Of a DNA stretch of 7,791 bases, positions 1-6,124 are shown piece by piece. The translations under genes were made by a program, and so were the position numbers. Below the pieces are notes generated by a model. It worked only from the letters and a program-made list of their open reading frames with translations, ran no database searches and had not been told where the DNA came from. The stretch is from assembly GCF_001557235.1 (NCBI RefSeq), contig NZ_LSJI01000031.1, forward strand, positions 1 through 7,791, in the 5' to 3' direction. The DNA comes from Phenylobacterium sp. CCH9-H3. GTDB taxonomy: Bacteria; Pseudomonadota; Alphaproteobacteria; Caulobacterales; Caulobacteraceae. Within the stretch, counting starts at the first letter, position 1. Each line of letters begins with the position of its first letter.

Positions 1-581
1 TTCATCGCCATCTGGGCCGGCGGGTCGGTGGGCGTCAGCGGGGCGGCGGCCACCTGGCTGGTGGTGGAGCCGGGCGTCAGTTCCGGCACGCCGTCCGCGG
101 TGTCGCGGCTCATGTACCAGCCGGTGGCGCCCAGGGCGCCCAGGGCCACGACCCCGGCCGCGATGGCGGCCGGCGCCACTCCGTTCGACCTGGCCGCGCG
201 GGCGGACGGCGACGCGCCGCGGCCGACGCCGATGGGCGCGACGAGGCCCGCCTCGGCTTCACGCTCGCGCGCCGGCTCGCTCGCCAACGTCGACGGCGTG
301 GTCGTGTTCATCGCCGCGTACTCCGAGCGCGCGTAGTCACGGTCGGCCGGGCTCCGGTCCACGGGCGTGTCCAGCACCATCGGTTCTTCGTCGTCACGCG
401 TGGCGGCGAAGCTGCGAGGTTCCGGCGCCACAGGCGTTTCAGCGGCCGGGGCGGCCGCGCGGCGGGCGCCGAAGCCCTTGCGCTTGCGGCTCCGTTCCCA
501 CACCGGCTGGGCGGCGAACATCACGCCTTCCTGGTCGGTGATCGGCTTGTCGGACTCGCGTCCGTTGAAGTCCATCGACAT
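1..581 (-). CDS. Uncharacterised single-pass membrane protein, N-terminal part (C-terminus beyond the left edge)
   Basis: I do not recognise this protein. The frame stays open from an ATG at 581 to the window edge, giving 193 complete codons. It begins MSMDFNGRESDKPITDQEGV. Residues 1-40 are polar and end in a basic stretch (WERSRKRKGFGARR, about 28-41). Residues 42-135 are a low-complexity Ala/Pro/Glu/Arg linker, likely disordered. A single hydrophobic Ala/Gly/Val-rich helix spans about residues 136-156. It is followed by a Thr/Pro-rich segment that continues out of the window. There is no signal peptide, so a cytoplasmic N-terminus with the C-terminal part in the periplasm (type II, N-in) is inferred from the positive residues before the helix. 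The start at 581 has a strong GGAGGGA ribosome-binding site; a second in-frame ATG lies at 575. The gene diverges from the acyl-CoA synthetase. Its function cannot be inferred without the missing part. Confidence 0.8.
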   Translation of the reverse strand, partial: MSMDFNGRESDKPITDQEGVMFAAQPVWERSRKRKGFGARRAAAPAAETPVAPEPRSFAATRDDEEPMVLDTPVDRSPADRDYARSEYAAMNTTTPSTLASEPAREREAEAGLVAPIGVGRGASPSARAARSNGVAPAAIAAGVVALGALGATGWYMSRDTADGVPELTPGSTTSQVAAAPLTPTDPPAQMAM

Positions 582-585
582 TTCG

Positions 586-592
586 TCCCTCC
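586..592 (-). promoter_or_regulatory. Ribosome-binding site of the left-edge membrane protein
   Basis: Read on the minus strand, the sequence is GGAGGGA followed by four bases and then ATG at 581; measured from the GGAGG core the spacing is six bases. This near-perfect Shine-Dalgarno match fixes the start of the partial gene, even though its end is outside the window. Confidence 0.75.
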
Positions 593-749
593 AAGGATGT
601 GTCGGAGGAAACAAACGGTGTTGTAGCGATCGGGTTCCGGGAAAGCTTCGCCGTTGGTCGCAGGATTACTTCGGATAGCATATCTATACATTATCGAGTG
701 GACCGAAATCTAGACCATATCTCGCCAATTCTCCGCCACAATCGAGCCG

Positions 750-764
750 CCCGGGACTCCCGGG
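750..764 (+). repeat. Perfect GC hairpin CCCGGG-ACT-CCCGGG in the synthetase leader
   Basis: Two copies of the self-complementary hexamer CCCGGG (750-755 and 759-764) flank a three-base ACT loop and can form a six-pair all-GC stem. The right arm overlaps GGGAG (762-766), which would be the ribosome-binding site of an upstream in-frame GTG at 772. There is no following T-run, so it is not a classic intrinsic terminator. A GACTC site, matching the GANTC methylation motif, sits across the loop at 755-759. Confidence 0.6.
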
Positions 765-839
765 AGAAGGGGTGAAGCGCAGCTCCCGTTCGGCGGCGCT
801 TGACCGGTCGCACCGGCGCTCGCCAAGGTCGGGGGGACT

Positions 840-844
840 GGAGG
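840..844 (+). promoter_or_regulatory. Ribosome-binding site deciding the start of the acyl-CoA synthetase
   Basis: GGAGG at 840-844 lies five bases before ATG 850. The competing upstream GTG at 772 has GGGAG at 762-766, but that site is buried in the 750-764 hairpin and would add 26 low-complexity Arg/Ser-rich residues. ATG 850 is therefore preferred. Confidence 0.65.
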
Positions 845-849
845 TGCGG

Positions 850-2640
850 ATGCGGCTCAATGCCAGGCTCAAGCGCGACTGGCGGTTCTGGAAAGGACTC
901 AGCAGGACCCTGAAGCGGGTCAAATCCATCGCCCGGGATTCGGACAACCTGATCTGCGACGACCTGGAGTCCGCCGTGGCCCAGTGGCGCGATCGGCCGG
1001 CCATGACGTTCGAGGGGCGCACGGTCACCTATGGCGAGCTGGACGGCATCGCCAACCGCTATGCGCACTGGGCCAAGGGCCTGAACCTGCGCCGCGGCCA
1101 GACGGTGGCGCTCTTCATGCCCAACCGGCTGGAGTATTTCGCCATCTGGTACGGCCTGTCGAAGGTCGGCGTGGTCACCGCCCTGATCAACAATCAGCTC
1201 ACCGGCCTGCCGCTGGCGCATTGCCTCAGCATCTCGGGCGCGAACCACATCCTGGTCGACAGCGAGACCTCTCCGGTCTTCGAACAGGCCAAGCCCCTGG
1301 TCGAACGGCCGATGCAGCAGTGGGTGCTCGGTCCCGCGCAAGGCGATCAGCGCGACCTGGTCCAGGCTCTGAAGAGCTGCAGCCAGCTTGCGCCGGATCG
1401 GTCGGTCCGCGAGGACATGACCGCCAGCGACACGGCTCTCCTGATCTACACGTCCGGCACCACGGGCCTGCCCAAGGCGGCGCGGATCACTCACATGCGC
1501 GCCCAGCTCTATATGCGCGGCTTCGCCGGCTCGACCGGCGCCACCGACAAGGACCGCATCTACGTCGCCCTGCCGCTCTACCATGCCACCGGCGGCCTCT
1601 GCGCCCTGGGGGCGGCCCTGCTCAACGGCGGTTCGGTCGTCCTGCGGCGCAAGTTCTCGGCCAGCCACTTCTGGAGCGAGATCGCCCAGGAGCGCTGCAC
1701 CATGTTCGTCTACATCGGCGAGCTCTGCCGCTATCTGGTGAACCACGAACCGGTCGAGGACGAGACCCGGCACAAGATCCGCATGGCCTTCGGCAACGGC
1801 CTGCGCCCGGACGTCTGGCCGACCCTGAAGCAGCGCTTCCGCATTCCCGAGATCCTGGAGTTCTACGGCTCCACCGAGGGCAATGTGTCGATGTTCAACT
1901 TCGACGGCCGCGAGGGCGCCATCGGCCGGATCCCCAAGTGGCTCCGCAAGCGCTTCAACGTCCGGCTCGTGCAGTACGACGTGGAGGCCGAGCAGGTGAT
2001 CCGCGGAACCGACGGCCTGTGCATCGAATGCGGCCCGGGACAGGTGGGCCAATGCGTGGGCCTGATCGGCGGCGGCGACGCGCGCAGCGAGTTCTCCGGC
2101 TATCTCGACAAGGCCGCCTCCGAGAAGAAGGTGCTGCAGAACGTCTTCGTCCGCGGCGACGCCTGGTTCGCCACCGGCGACCTGATGAAGATGGACGCCG
2201 ATGGCTATTTCTACTTCGTCGACCGCATCGGCGACACCTTCCGTTGGAAGGGCGAGAACGTCTCCACCAACGAGGTGGCCGAGCGGCTGCAGGCGTTCCC
2301 GGGGGTCGCCCAGGCCAACGTCTATGGCGTGGCGGTGGACGGCGCCGACGGGCGGGCGGGGATGGCGGCGATCGTCGTCGACGGGGCCTTCGACGCCAAG
2401 TCGTTCGGCGAACACGTCACCCGCGAGCTGCCGATCTACGCCCAGCCGCTGTTCGTCCGCATCCTGCCGTCGCTGGACACCACCGGCACCTTCAAGATCC
2501 GCAAGGTCGACCTCGTGGCTGACGGCTACGATCCCGCCAGGATCAAGGGGCCGCTCTTCTTCCACGACGCCAAGAAGGGCTATGTGAAGCTCACCAAGTC
2601 GGTGTGGGACCGGCTGGCCGCCGGAGCGATCAAGATCTAG
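850..2640 (+). CDS. FATP-type long-chain acyl-CoA synthetase (AMP-forming)
   Basis: 596 residues, close to the usual length of bacterial FATP/very-long-chain acyl-CoA synthetases of the ANL superfamily. It is expected to activate long-chain fatty acids with ATP and CoA, via acyl-AMP, for beta-oxidation or lipid synthesis. Visible motifs: the P-loop YTSGTTGLPK (about 200-209); FYGSTEGN (338-345), the adenine-binding segment; TGDL (442-445), with the aspartate that binds the AMP ribose; and DRIGDTFRWKGENVSTNEV (458-476), the hallmark that separates FATP-type enzymes from FadD. TGTFKIRK (545-552) carries the C-terminal catalytic lysine, probably K549. The N-terminus is very basic, with 11 Arg/Lys in the first 29 residues plus W11, F13 and W14, which suggests an amphipathic membrane-binding helix; no true transmembrane helix is seen. 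An alternative GTG start at 772 would give 622 residues. It is monocistronic and converges on the kinase gene, sharing the CTAG at 2637-2640. Exact chain-length preference cannot be read from sequence. Confidence 0.93.
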   Translation: MRLNARLKRDWRFWKGLSRTLKRVKSIARDSDNLICDDLESAVAQWRDRPAMTFEGRTVTYGELDGIANRYAHWAKGLNLRRGQTVALFMPNRLEYFAIWYGLSKVGVVTALINNQLTGLPLAHCLSISGANHILVDSETSPVFEQAKPLVERPMQQWVLGPAQGDQRDLVQALKSCSQLAPDRSVREDMTASDTALLIYTSGTTGLPKAARITHMRAQLYMRGFAGSTGATDKDRIYVALPLYHATGGLCALGAALLNGGSVVLRRKFSASHFWSEIAQERCTMFVYIGELCRYLVNHEPVEDETRHKIRMAFGNGLRPDVWPTLKQRFRIPEILEFYGSTEGNVSMFNFDGREGAIGRIPKWLRKRFNVRLVQYDVEAEQVIRGTDGLCIECGPGQVGQCVGLIGGGDARSEFSGYLDKAASEKKVLQNVFVRGDAWFATGDLMKMDADGYFYFVDRIGDTFRWKGENVSTNEVAERLQAFPGVAQANVYGVAVDGADGRAGMAAIVVDGAFDAKSFGEHVTRELPIYAQPLFVRILPSLDTTGTFKIRKVDLVADGYDPARIKGPLFFHDAKKGYVKLTKSVWDRLAAGAIKI

Positions 2641-4124
2641 GGCGGGGCGCCCGCCAGCGGCAGTTCGATGTGGCAGACGAGGCCCTCCGGCGCGAAGTCC
2701 AGGCGCGCCGAGCCGCCCAGGGCGCCCGTCAGGCTGCGCTCGATCAGGCGGGAGCCGAAGCCCACCCGCGTGGGCGGCGCCACCGGTGGTCCCCCGCGCT
2801 CCCGCCAGGTCAGGCTGAGCCGCCCGTCCGCCACGCGCCAGGACACCTCCACGCAGCCCTCGCCCTCCGACAGCGCGCCGTACTTGGCCGCGTTGGTGGC
2901 CAGCTCGTGGACCACCAGGCCCAGCGCCAGCGCCTCGCTGGGGGCCAGGTCCACGCCCTCGCCGTCCAGTTCGTAGCGGCTCGGCGCATACGGCTTCAGC
3001 TCCACCAGCAGCACGTCCCGCAGGTCCGCGCCGCGCCAGCTCGTGGCCGTCAGCAGGTCGTGAGTGGCCGAGAGGGCGATCAGCCGCGCCTCGAACGCTT
3101 GGCGGAACGCTCCCGGCTCCGGCGTCGCGCGCAGGGTCTGGCTGGCGATCGCCTGCACCGTGGCCAGGCTGTTCTTCACGCGGTGGTTCAGCTCGTCCAC
3201 CAGCAGCTTCTGCTGTCGCTCGGCCAGCACCCGGTCGGTCACGTCGCTGCCCTCGACGAACACCCCCGAGACCTCCCCGCCCGGCAACAGCAGCGGCTGG
3301 TAGATGAAGTCGACGAACCGCTCCTCCAACGGCGCGTCCGCCGTCCGCCGCAGCCGCACGCTGAGCGCCTTGCCGATGTAGGGTTCCCGCCGCGCCATCA
3401 CCCCGTGCAGCAGCTCCACGAAGCCCTGCTCGCGCACCTCGGGCAGGGCTTCGTCGATCGTCCGGCCGATCACATGCCGGTGGCCGATCAGCTGCTGGTA
3501 GGCGTTGTTCACCAGGGCGAACCGCAGCTCCGGCCCCGCCAACACGGCCATGAACCCCGGCGCCTGCATGAACAGGTCGCGCAGGTCCTGGGTCTCGCGC
3601 ATCAGGCTGAGGTTCGCCGCCTCCACCTCCCGCGCCCGCTGCAGCAGCTGCGACTCGCCCGGCGCCGGCGGCCCGCCCGGGCCGAACGCCATGGCCTTCA
3701 GCTGCTGCAGTTCGGTGACGTCCACGGTGTTCTGGACGATGAACGCCACCTGGCCGTCCGGGCCCAGCAGCGGCACGTGCGCCGCCGACCAGTAGCGCAT
3801 CTCGAATCCGCCGCCGCGGCTGGCCGGCCGCTCGATGGCGTAGGGGATCAGGGGCAGGGAGTCGGCCCGGCCGGTGTCCAGCACCCGCTGGAACGAGGCC
3901 CGCAGCCGCCGTCCGCTCTCGCCGCCGTCCGGAAAAGCCTCGAACAGGTTGCGCCCGATCAGCTCCTCGCGCCGGCGCTCCAGCACCGCGCAATAGGCCT
4001 CGTTCACCTCCACGTAGCGGAAGTCGCGGTCCAGGATCATGTACGGGCTGGGCAGCACGTGGAACAGCGCGCCAAAGTCCGGCTGGACGGCCGTCGGCTG
4101 CAGGCCCTGAAAGCTGGCGTCCAT
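2637..4124 (-). CDS. Cytoplasmic two-PAS sensor histidine kinase of the HWE/HisKA_2 type
   Basis: 495 residues with no signal peptide or membrane helix, so a soluble sensor. Order of parts: PAS 1 with its C-terminal extension (about 13-135), a Gly/Pro then helical linker (140-180), PAS 2 (about 182-297), a dimerisation/phosphoacceptor region (about 303-385) and an ATPase domain (about 390-491). The phosphoacceptor is H314 in ELNHRVKNSLATVQAIASQT. The N-box is HELATNAAKYGA (406-417), with N411 as the likely magnesium ligand. WRE (440-442) supplies the W and E of the HWE signature, and GFGSRLIE (455-462) is the glycine loop. PAS 1 has GRNLFEAFPD where LOV photosensors have a flavin-binding cysteine (GxNCRFLQ), so it is not a LOV domain; no other cofactor is evident. 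HWE kinases often signal to stand-alone response regulators or in the general stress pathway, but no partner lies nearby. The start ATG at 4124 has only a weak ribosome-binding site (GGGGG, 11 bases upstream). It diverges from uvrC; the signal sensed is unknown. Confidence 0.92.
   Translation of the reverse strand: MDASFQGLQPTAVQPDFGALFHVLPSPYMILDRDFRYVEVNEAYCAVLERRREELIGRNLFEAFPDGGESGRRLRASFQRVLDTGRADSLPLIPYAIERPASRGGGFEMRYWSAAHVPLLGPDGQVAFIVQNTVDVTELQQLKAMAFGPGGPPAPGESQLLQRAREVEAANLSLMRETQDLRDLFMQAPGFMAVLAGPELRFALVNNAYQQLIGHRHVIGRTIDEALPEVREQGFVELLHGVMARREPYIGKALSVRLRRTADAPLEERFVDFIYQPLLLPGGEVSGVFVEGSDVTDRVLAERQQKLLVDELNHRVKNSLATVQAIASQTLRATPEPGAFRQAFEARLIALSATHDLLTATSWRGADLRDVLLVELKPYAPSRYELDGEGVDLAPSEALALGLVVHELATNAAKYGALSEGEGCVEVSWRVADGRLSLTWRERGGPPVAPPTRVGFGSRLIERSLTGALGGSARLDFAPEGLVCHIELPLAGAPP
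2641..2655. terminator. GC hairpin at the synthetase/kinase convergent junction
   Basis: GGCGGG (2641-2646), loop GCG, CCCGCC (2650-2655) form a perfect six-pair stem directly after the synthetase stop codon. On the opposite strand the same stem lies within the last codons of the kinase. No T-run follows on either side, so it is at best an atypical bidirectional terminator or an mRNA 3'-end stabiliser; in GC-rich DNA such a stem may also occur by chance. Confidence 0.35.
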
Positions 4125-4191
4125 GCCGGTCCGTTCCCCCTTCGGCGCACAACGCGCTAAGGCCAAGCCTGTTCCCGCGCGCCGGCCGCCC

Positions 4192-4220
4192 CTGCCGGAG
4201 CGCCCGGACTCGCCTATATT
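4192..4220 (+). promoter_or_regulatory. Candidate uvrC promoter (CTGCCG-17-TATATT), apparently leaderless
   Basis: TATATT at 4215-4220 is the only AT-rich hexamer in the spacer and, as CCTATATT, fits most of the Caulobacter housekeeping -10 element GCTANAWC. CTGCCG (4192-4197) lies exactly 17 bases upstream and matches four of six bases of TTGACG. Only six bases separate the -10 from ATG 4227, so transcription would begin at or next to the A of the start codon. There is no Shine-Dalgarno sequence, which agrees with a leaderless mRNA. A GACTC (GANTC) site lies in the spacer at 4207-4211. Confidence 0.55.
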
Positions 4221-4226
4221 GACGCC

Positions 4227-6107
4227 ATGCTCGAAGGTCCCCCGTCGCTTACAAATGAGGCTCCGCCCCTGAAAGGCGCCGCGCTCATCAGGGACGAGGT
4301 CCGCCGGCTGCCCGACAAGCCGGGCGTCTATCGCATGATCGGCGAAGACGGCGAGGTGCTCTATGTGGGCAAAGCGCGCAGCCTGAAGAAGCGCGTCACC
4401 CAGTACGCCCAGGGCCGCTTCCACACCCAGCGCATCGCCCACATGGTCGACGCGACCCGGTCGATGGAGTTCGTCACCACCCGCACCGAGACCGACGCCC
4501 TGCTGCTCGAGATCAACCTGATCAAGCAGCTGAAGCCCCGCTTCAACGTCCTGCTGCGCGACGACAAGTCCTTCCCCGAGATCGTCATCCGCCGCGAGCA
4601 CCCGGCCGCCCAGCTGCGCAAGCACCGCGGCGCCCACACCATCAAGGGCGACTACTTCGGCCCCTTCGCCTCGGCCTATTCGGTCAACAAGACGCTCAAC
4701 ACCCTGCAGAAGGCCTTCCTGCTGCGCTCTTGCTCCGACAGCGTGTACGAGACCCGCACGCGCCCCTGCATGCTGCACCAGATCAAGCGCTGCGCCGCCC
4801 CGTGCACCGGCCTCGTCTCGCTTGAGGACTACGGCAAGCTGGTGGACGAGGCCGAGGCCTTCCTGCGCGGCAAGAGCCGGGCGGTGATGCAGCGGATGGC
4901 CGCCGAGATGCAGGCCCTCTCCGACGACATGGAGTTCGAGCGCGCCGCGCGCCTGCGCGACCGCATCCGCGCCCTGGCCTCGGTCGCCCAGGAACAGCAG
5001 ATCAACCCCGAGACCCTGGAGGAGGGCGACGTCTTCGCCCTCCACGCCGAGGGCGGCCAGGCCTGCGTCCAGGTCTTCTTCTTCCGCGCCGGCCAGAACT
5101 GGGGCAACCGCGCCTACTTCCCCCGCGTCGACCGCTCCGACGAGGACGCCGACATCATGGGCGCCTTCCTGGGCCAATTCTACGACGACAAGCCGATCCC
5201 CAAGGCGATCCTGGTCAATATCGAGCCGGCCGAACGCGAGCTGCTCTGCGAGGCCTTCGCCCAGAAGTCGGGCCGCAAGGTCGAGATCCTGCGCCCCCAG
5301 CGCGGCGAGAAGAAGCAGCTGGTCGAGCACGCCTTCACCAACGCCCGCGAGGCCCTGGGCCGCAAGATGGCCGAGAGCTCGGCCCAGTCCAAGCTGCTGG
5401 CCGGGGTGTGCGAGGCCTTTGGCCTGGAGGCCATGCCCGAGCGGATCGAGGTCTACGACAACAGCCACATCATGGGCACGAACGCGGTCGGCGGCATGAT
5501 CGTGGCCGGTCCCGACGGCTTCCAGAAGAGCCAGTACCGCAAGTTCAACATCAAGAGCACCGAGATCACCCCCGGCGACGACTTCGGCATGATGAAGGAG
5601 GTGCTGCGCCGCCGCTTCTCGCGCCTGGTCAAGGAAGAGGAGGAGGGGGAGGGCGCCGTCCGCCCCGACCTCGTCCTGCTCGACGGCGGCGCCGGCCAGT
5701 TGGCCGCGGCGCTGGAGATCATGGCCGACCTCGGCGTCGACGACATCCCCGTGGTCGGCGTCGCCAAGGGCCTGGACCGCGACGCCGGGATGGAACGCTT
5801 CTTCGTCCCCGGGAAGGAGCCCTTCCGCTTCGACCACAAGTCCCCGGTGCTCTACTACCTCCAGCGCCTCCGCGACGAAGCCCACCGCTTCGCCATCGGC
5901 AGCCATCGCACGCGCCGGGCCATCGACATGAAGCGCAATCCCCTCGACGAGATCGACGGGGTCGGCCCCGGCCGCAAGCGCGCCCTGCTCCACGCCTTCG
6001 GCTCCGCCAGAGGCGTCAGCCGCGCCAGCGTCGACGACCTCGCCAAGGTGGAAGGCGTCAGCCAGCAGCTGGCCGAGCGGATCTACGGCTACTTCCGGAA
6101 GGAGTAG
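4227..6107 (+). CDS. uvrC: Excinuclease ABC subunit C (UvrC)
   Basis: 626 residues, full length for UvrC, the nuclease that cuts damaged DNA on both sides of a lesion after UvrA/UvrB recognition. The N-terminal GIY-YIG nuclease, which makes the 3' incision, starts at GVY (33-35) and continues with YVGKA (46-50), R56 and E95 (in LLLEINLIK) as likely catalytic or metal residues. Four cysteines (C169, C181, C189, C193) have the 12/8/4 spacing of the iron-sulfur cluster cysteines of E. coli UvrC. A UVR helix pair that contacts UvrB lies at about 205-247. The RNase H-like domain, for the 5' incision, has D410 in EVYDNSH, D486 in LLDGGAGQ, and H553/H560 in the [13 protein letters not shown] segment. 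Two helix-hairpin-helix motifs fill 572-626. A short acidic insert (EEEEGEG, about 470-476) is encoded by a 23-base pure purine run. The start has no ribosome-binding site and fits a leaderless transcript. No LexA box was found upstream, so SOS control is not indicated. Confidence 0.98.
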   Translation: MLEGPPSLTNEAPPLKGAALIRDEVRRLPDKPGVYRMIGEDGEVLYVGKARSLKKRVTQYAQGRFHTQRIAHMVDATRSMEFVTTRTETDALLLEINLIKQLKPRFNVLLRDDKSFPEIVIRREHPAAQLRKHRGAHTIKGDYFGPFASAYSVNKTLNTLQKAFLLRSCSDSVYETRTRPCMLHQIKRCAAPCTGLVSLEDYGKLVDEAEAFLRGKSRAVMQRMAAEMQALSDDMEFERAARLRDRIRALASVAQEQQINPETLEEGDVFALHAEGGQACVQVFFFRAGQNWGNRAYFPRVDRSDEDADIMGAFLGQFYDDKPIPKAILVNIEPAERELLCEAFAQKSGRKVEILRPQRGEKKQLVEHAFTNAREALGRKMAESSAQSKLLAGVCEAFGLEAMPERIEVYDNSHIMGTNAVGGMIVAGPDGFQKSQYRKFNIKSTEITPGDDFGMMKEVLRRRFSRLVKEEEEGEGAVRPDLVLLDGGAGQLAAALEIMADLGVDDIPVVGVAKGLDRDAGMERFFVPGKEPFRFDHKSPVLYYLQRLRDEAHRFAIGSHRTRRAIDMKRNPLDEIDGVGPGRKRALLHAFGSARGVSRASVDDLAKVEGVSQQLAERIYGYFRKE

Positions 6108-6124
6108 GGGCCTACGCCGGCCCC
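6107..6124. terminator. GC hairpin spanning the uvrC/lysR stop codons
   Basis: GGGGCC (6107-6112), loop TACGCC, GGCCCC (6119-6124) form a perfect six-pair stem that begins on the last base of the uvrC stop codon and contains the LysR stop (6112-6114). The two genes are four bases apart, so any terminator must overlap coding sequence. There is no T-run; it could act as a bidirectional mRNA end, but Rho-dependent termination is equally possible. Confidence 0.35.

Larger units (their letters stand above)
582..849. promoter_or_regulatory. Divergent intergenic region with an AT-rich patch
   Basis: This 268-base spacer separates two diverging genes and must hold promoters for both. Positions about 661-730 are clearly AT-richer than the rest of the window, as expected of a promoter zone. 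No pair of hexamers is convincing. On the plus strand TTGGTC (654-659) and TAGCAT (676-681), 16 bases apart, are a weak -35/-10 pair for the synthetase. On the minus strand GATAAT (695 to 690) resembles a -10 but lacks a good -35. The heptamer CATATCT occurs twice, at 679-685 and 716-722. No GTTC-N7-GTTC LexA box or TTAA-N7-TTAA CtrA box was seen. Confidence 0.4.

Noticed and set aside
13..135. Possible LOV photosensor in the first PAS domain of the kinase (start and end here are kinase residues, encoded at about 3720-4088 on the minus strand)
   Set aside because: The segment GRNLFEAFPD lacks the cysteine that forms the flavin adduct in LOV domains.
634..649. GTTC followed by GCTTC in the left spacer, resembling an alphaproteobacterial LexA box
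   Set aside because: The second half-site does not match GTTC at the seven-base spacing.
691..4152. Very long open frame on the minus strand (1,153 codons) opposite the acyl-CoA synthetase and overlapping the kinase
   Set aside because: It runs antisense to a clear synthetase and in the wrong frame through the kinase; the translation is Gly/Ala/Arg-rich with no recognisable domain. Long stop-free shadows are expected in GC-rich DNA.
2604..4160. 518-codon plus-strand frame opposite the kinase
   Set aside because: It is composed of Arg/Gln/His/Leu/Ala-rich sequence typical of GC-rich shadows and overlaps a kinase with all its catalytic motifs intact.
4125..4226. Search for a LexA/SOS box (GTTC-N7-GTTC) upstream of uvrC
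   Set aside because: GTTC occurs at 4133 and 4171, but neither has a second GTTC at the required distance.
4125..5993. Upstream in-frame extension of the kinase across the whole antisense strand of uvrC (total 1,118 codons)
   Set aside because: The kinase proper starts at ATG 4124 with its first PAS domain. The extension is Ala/Leu/Val/Asp-rich shadow translation of uvrC and has no domain of its own.
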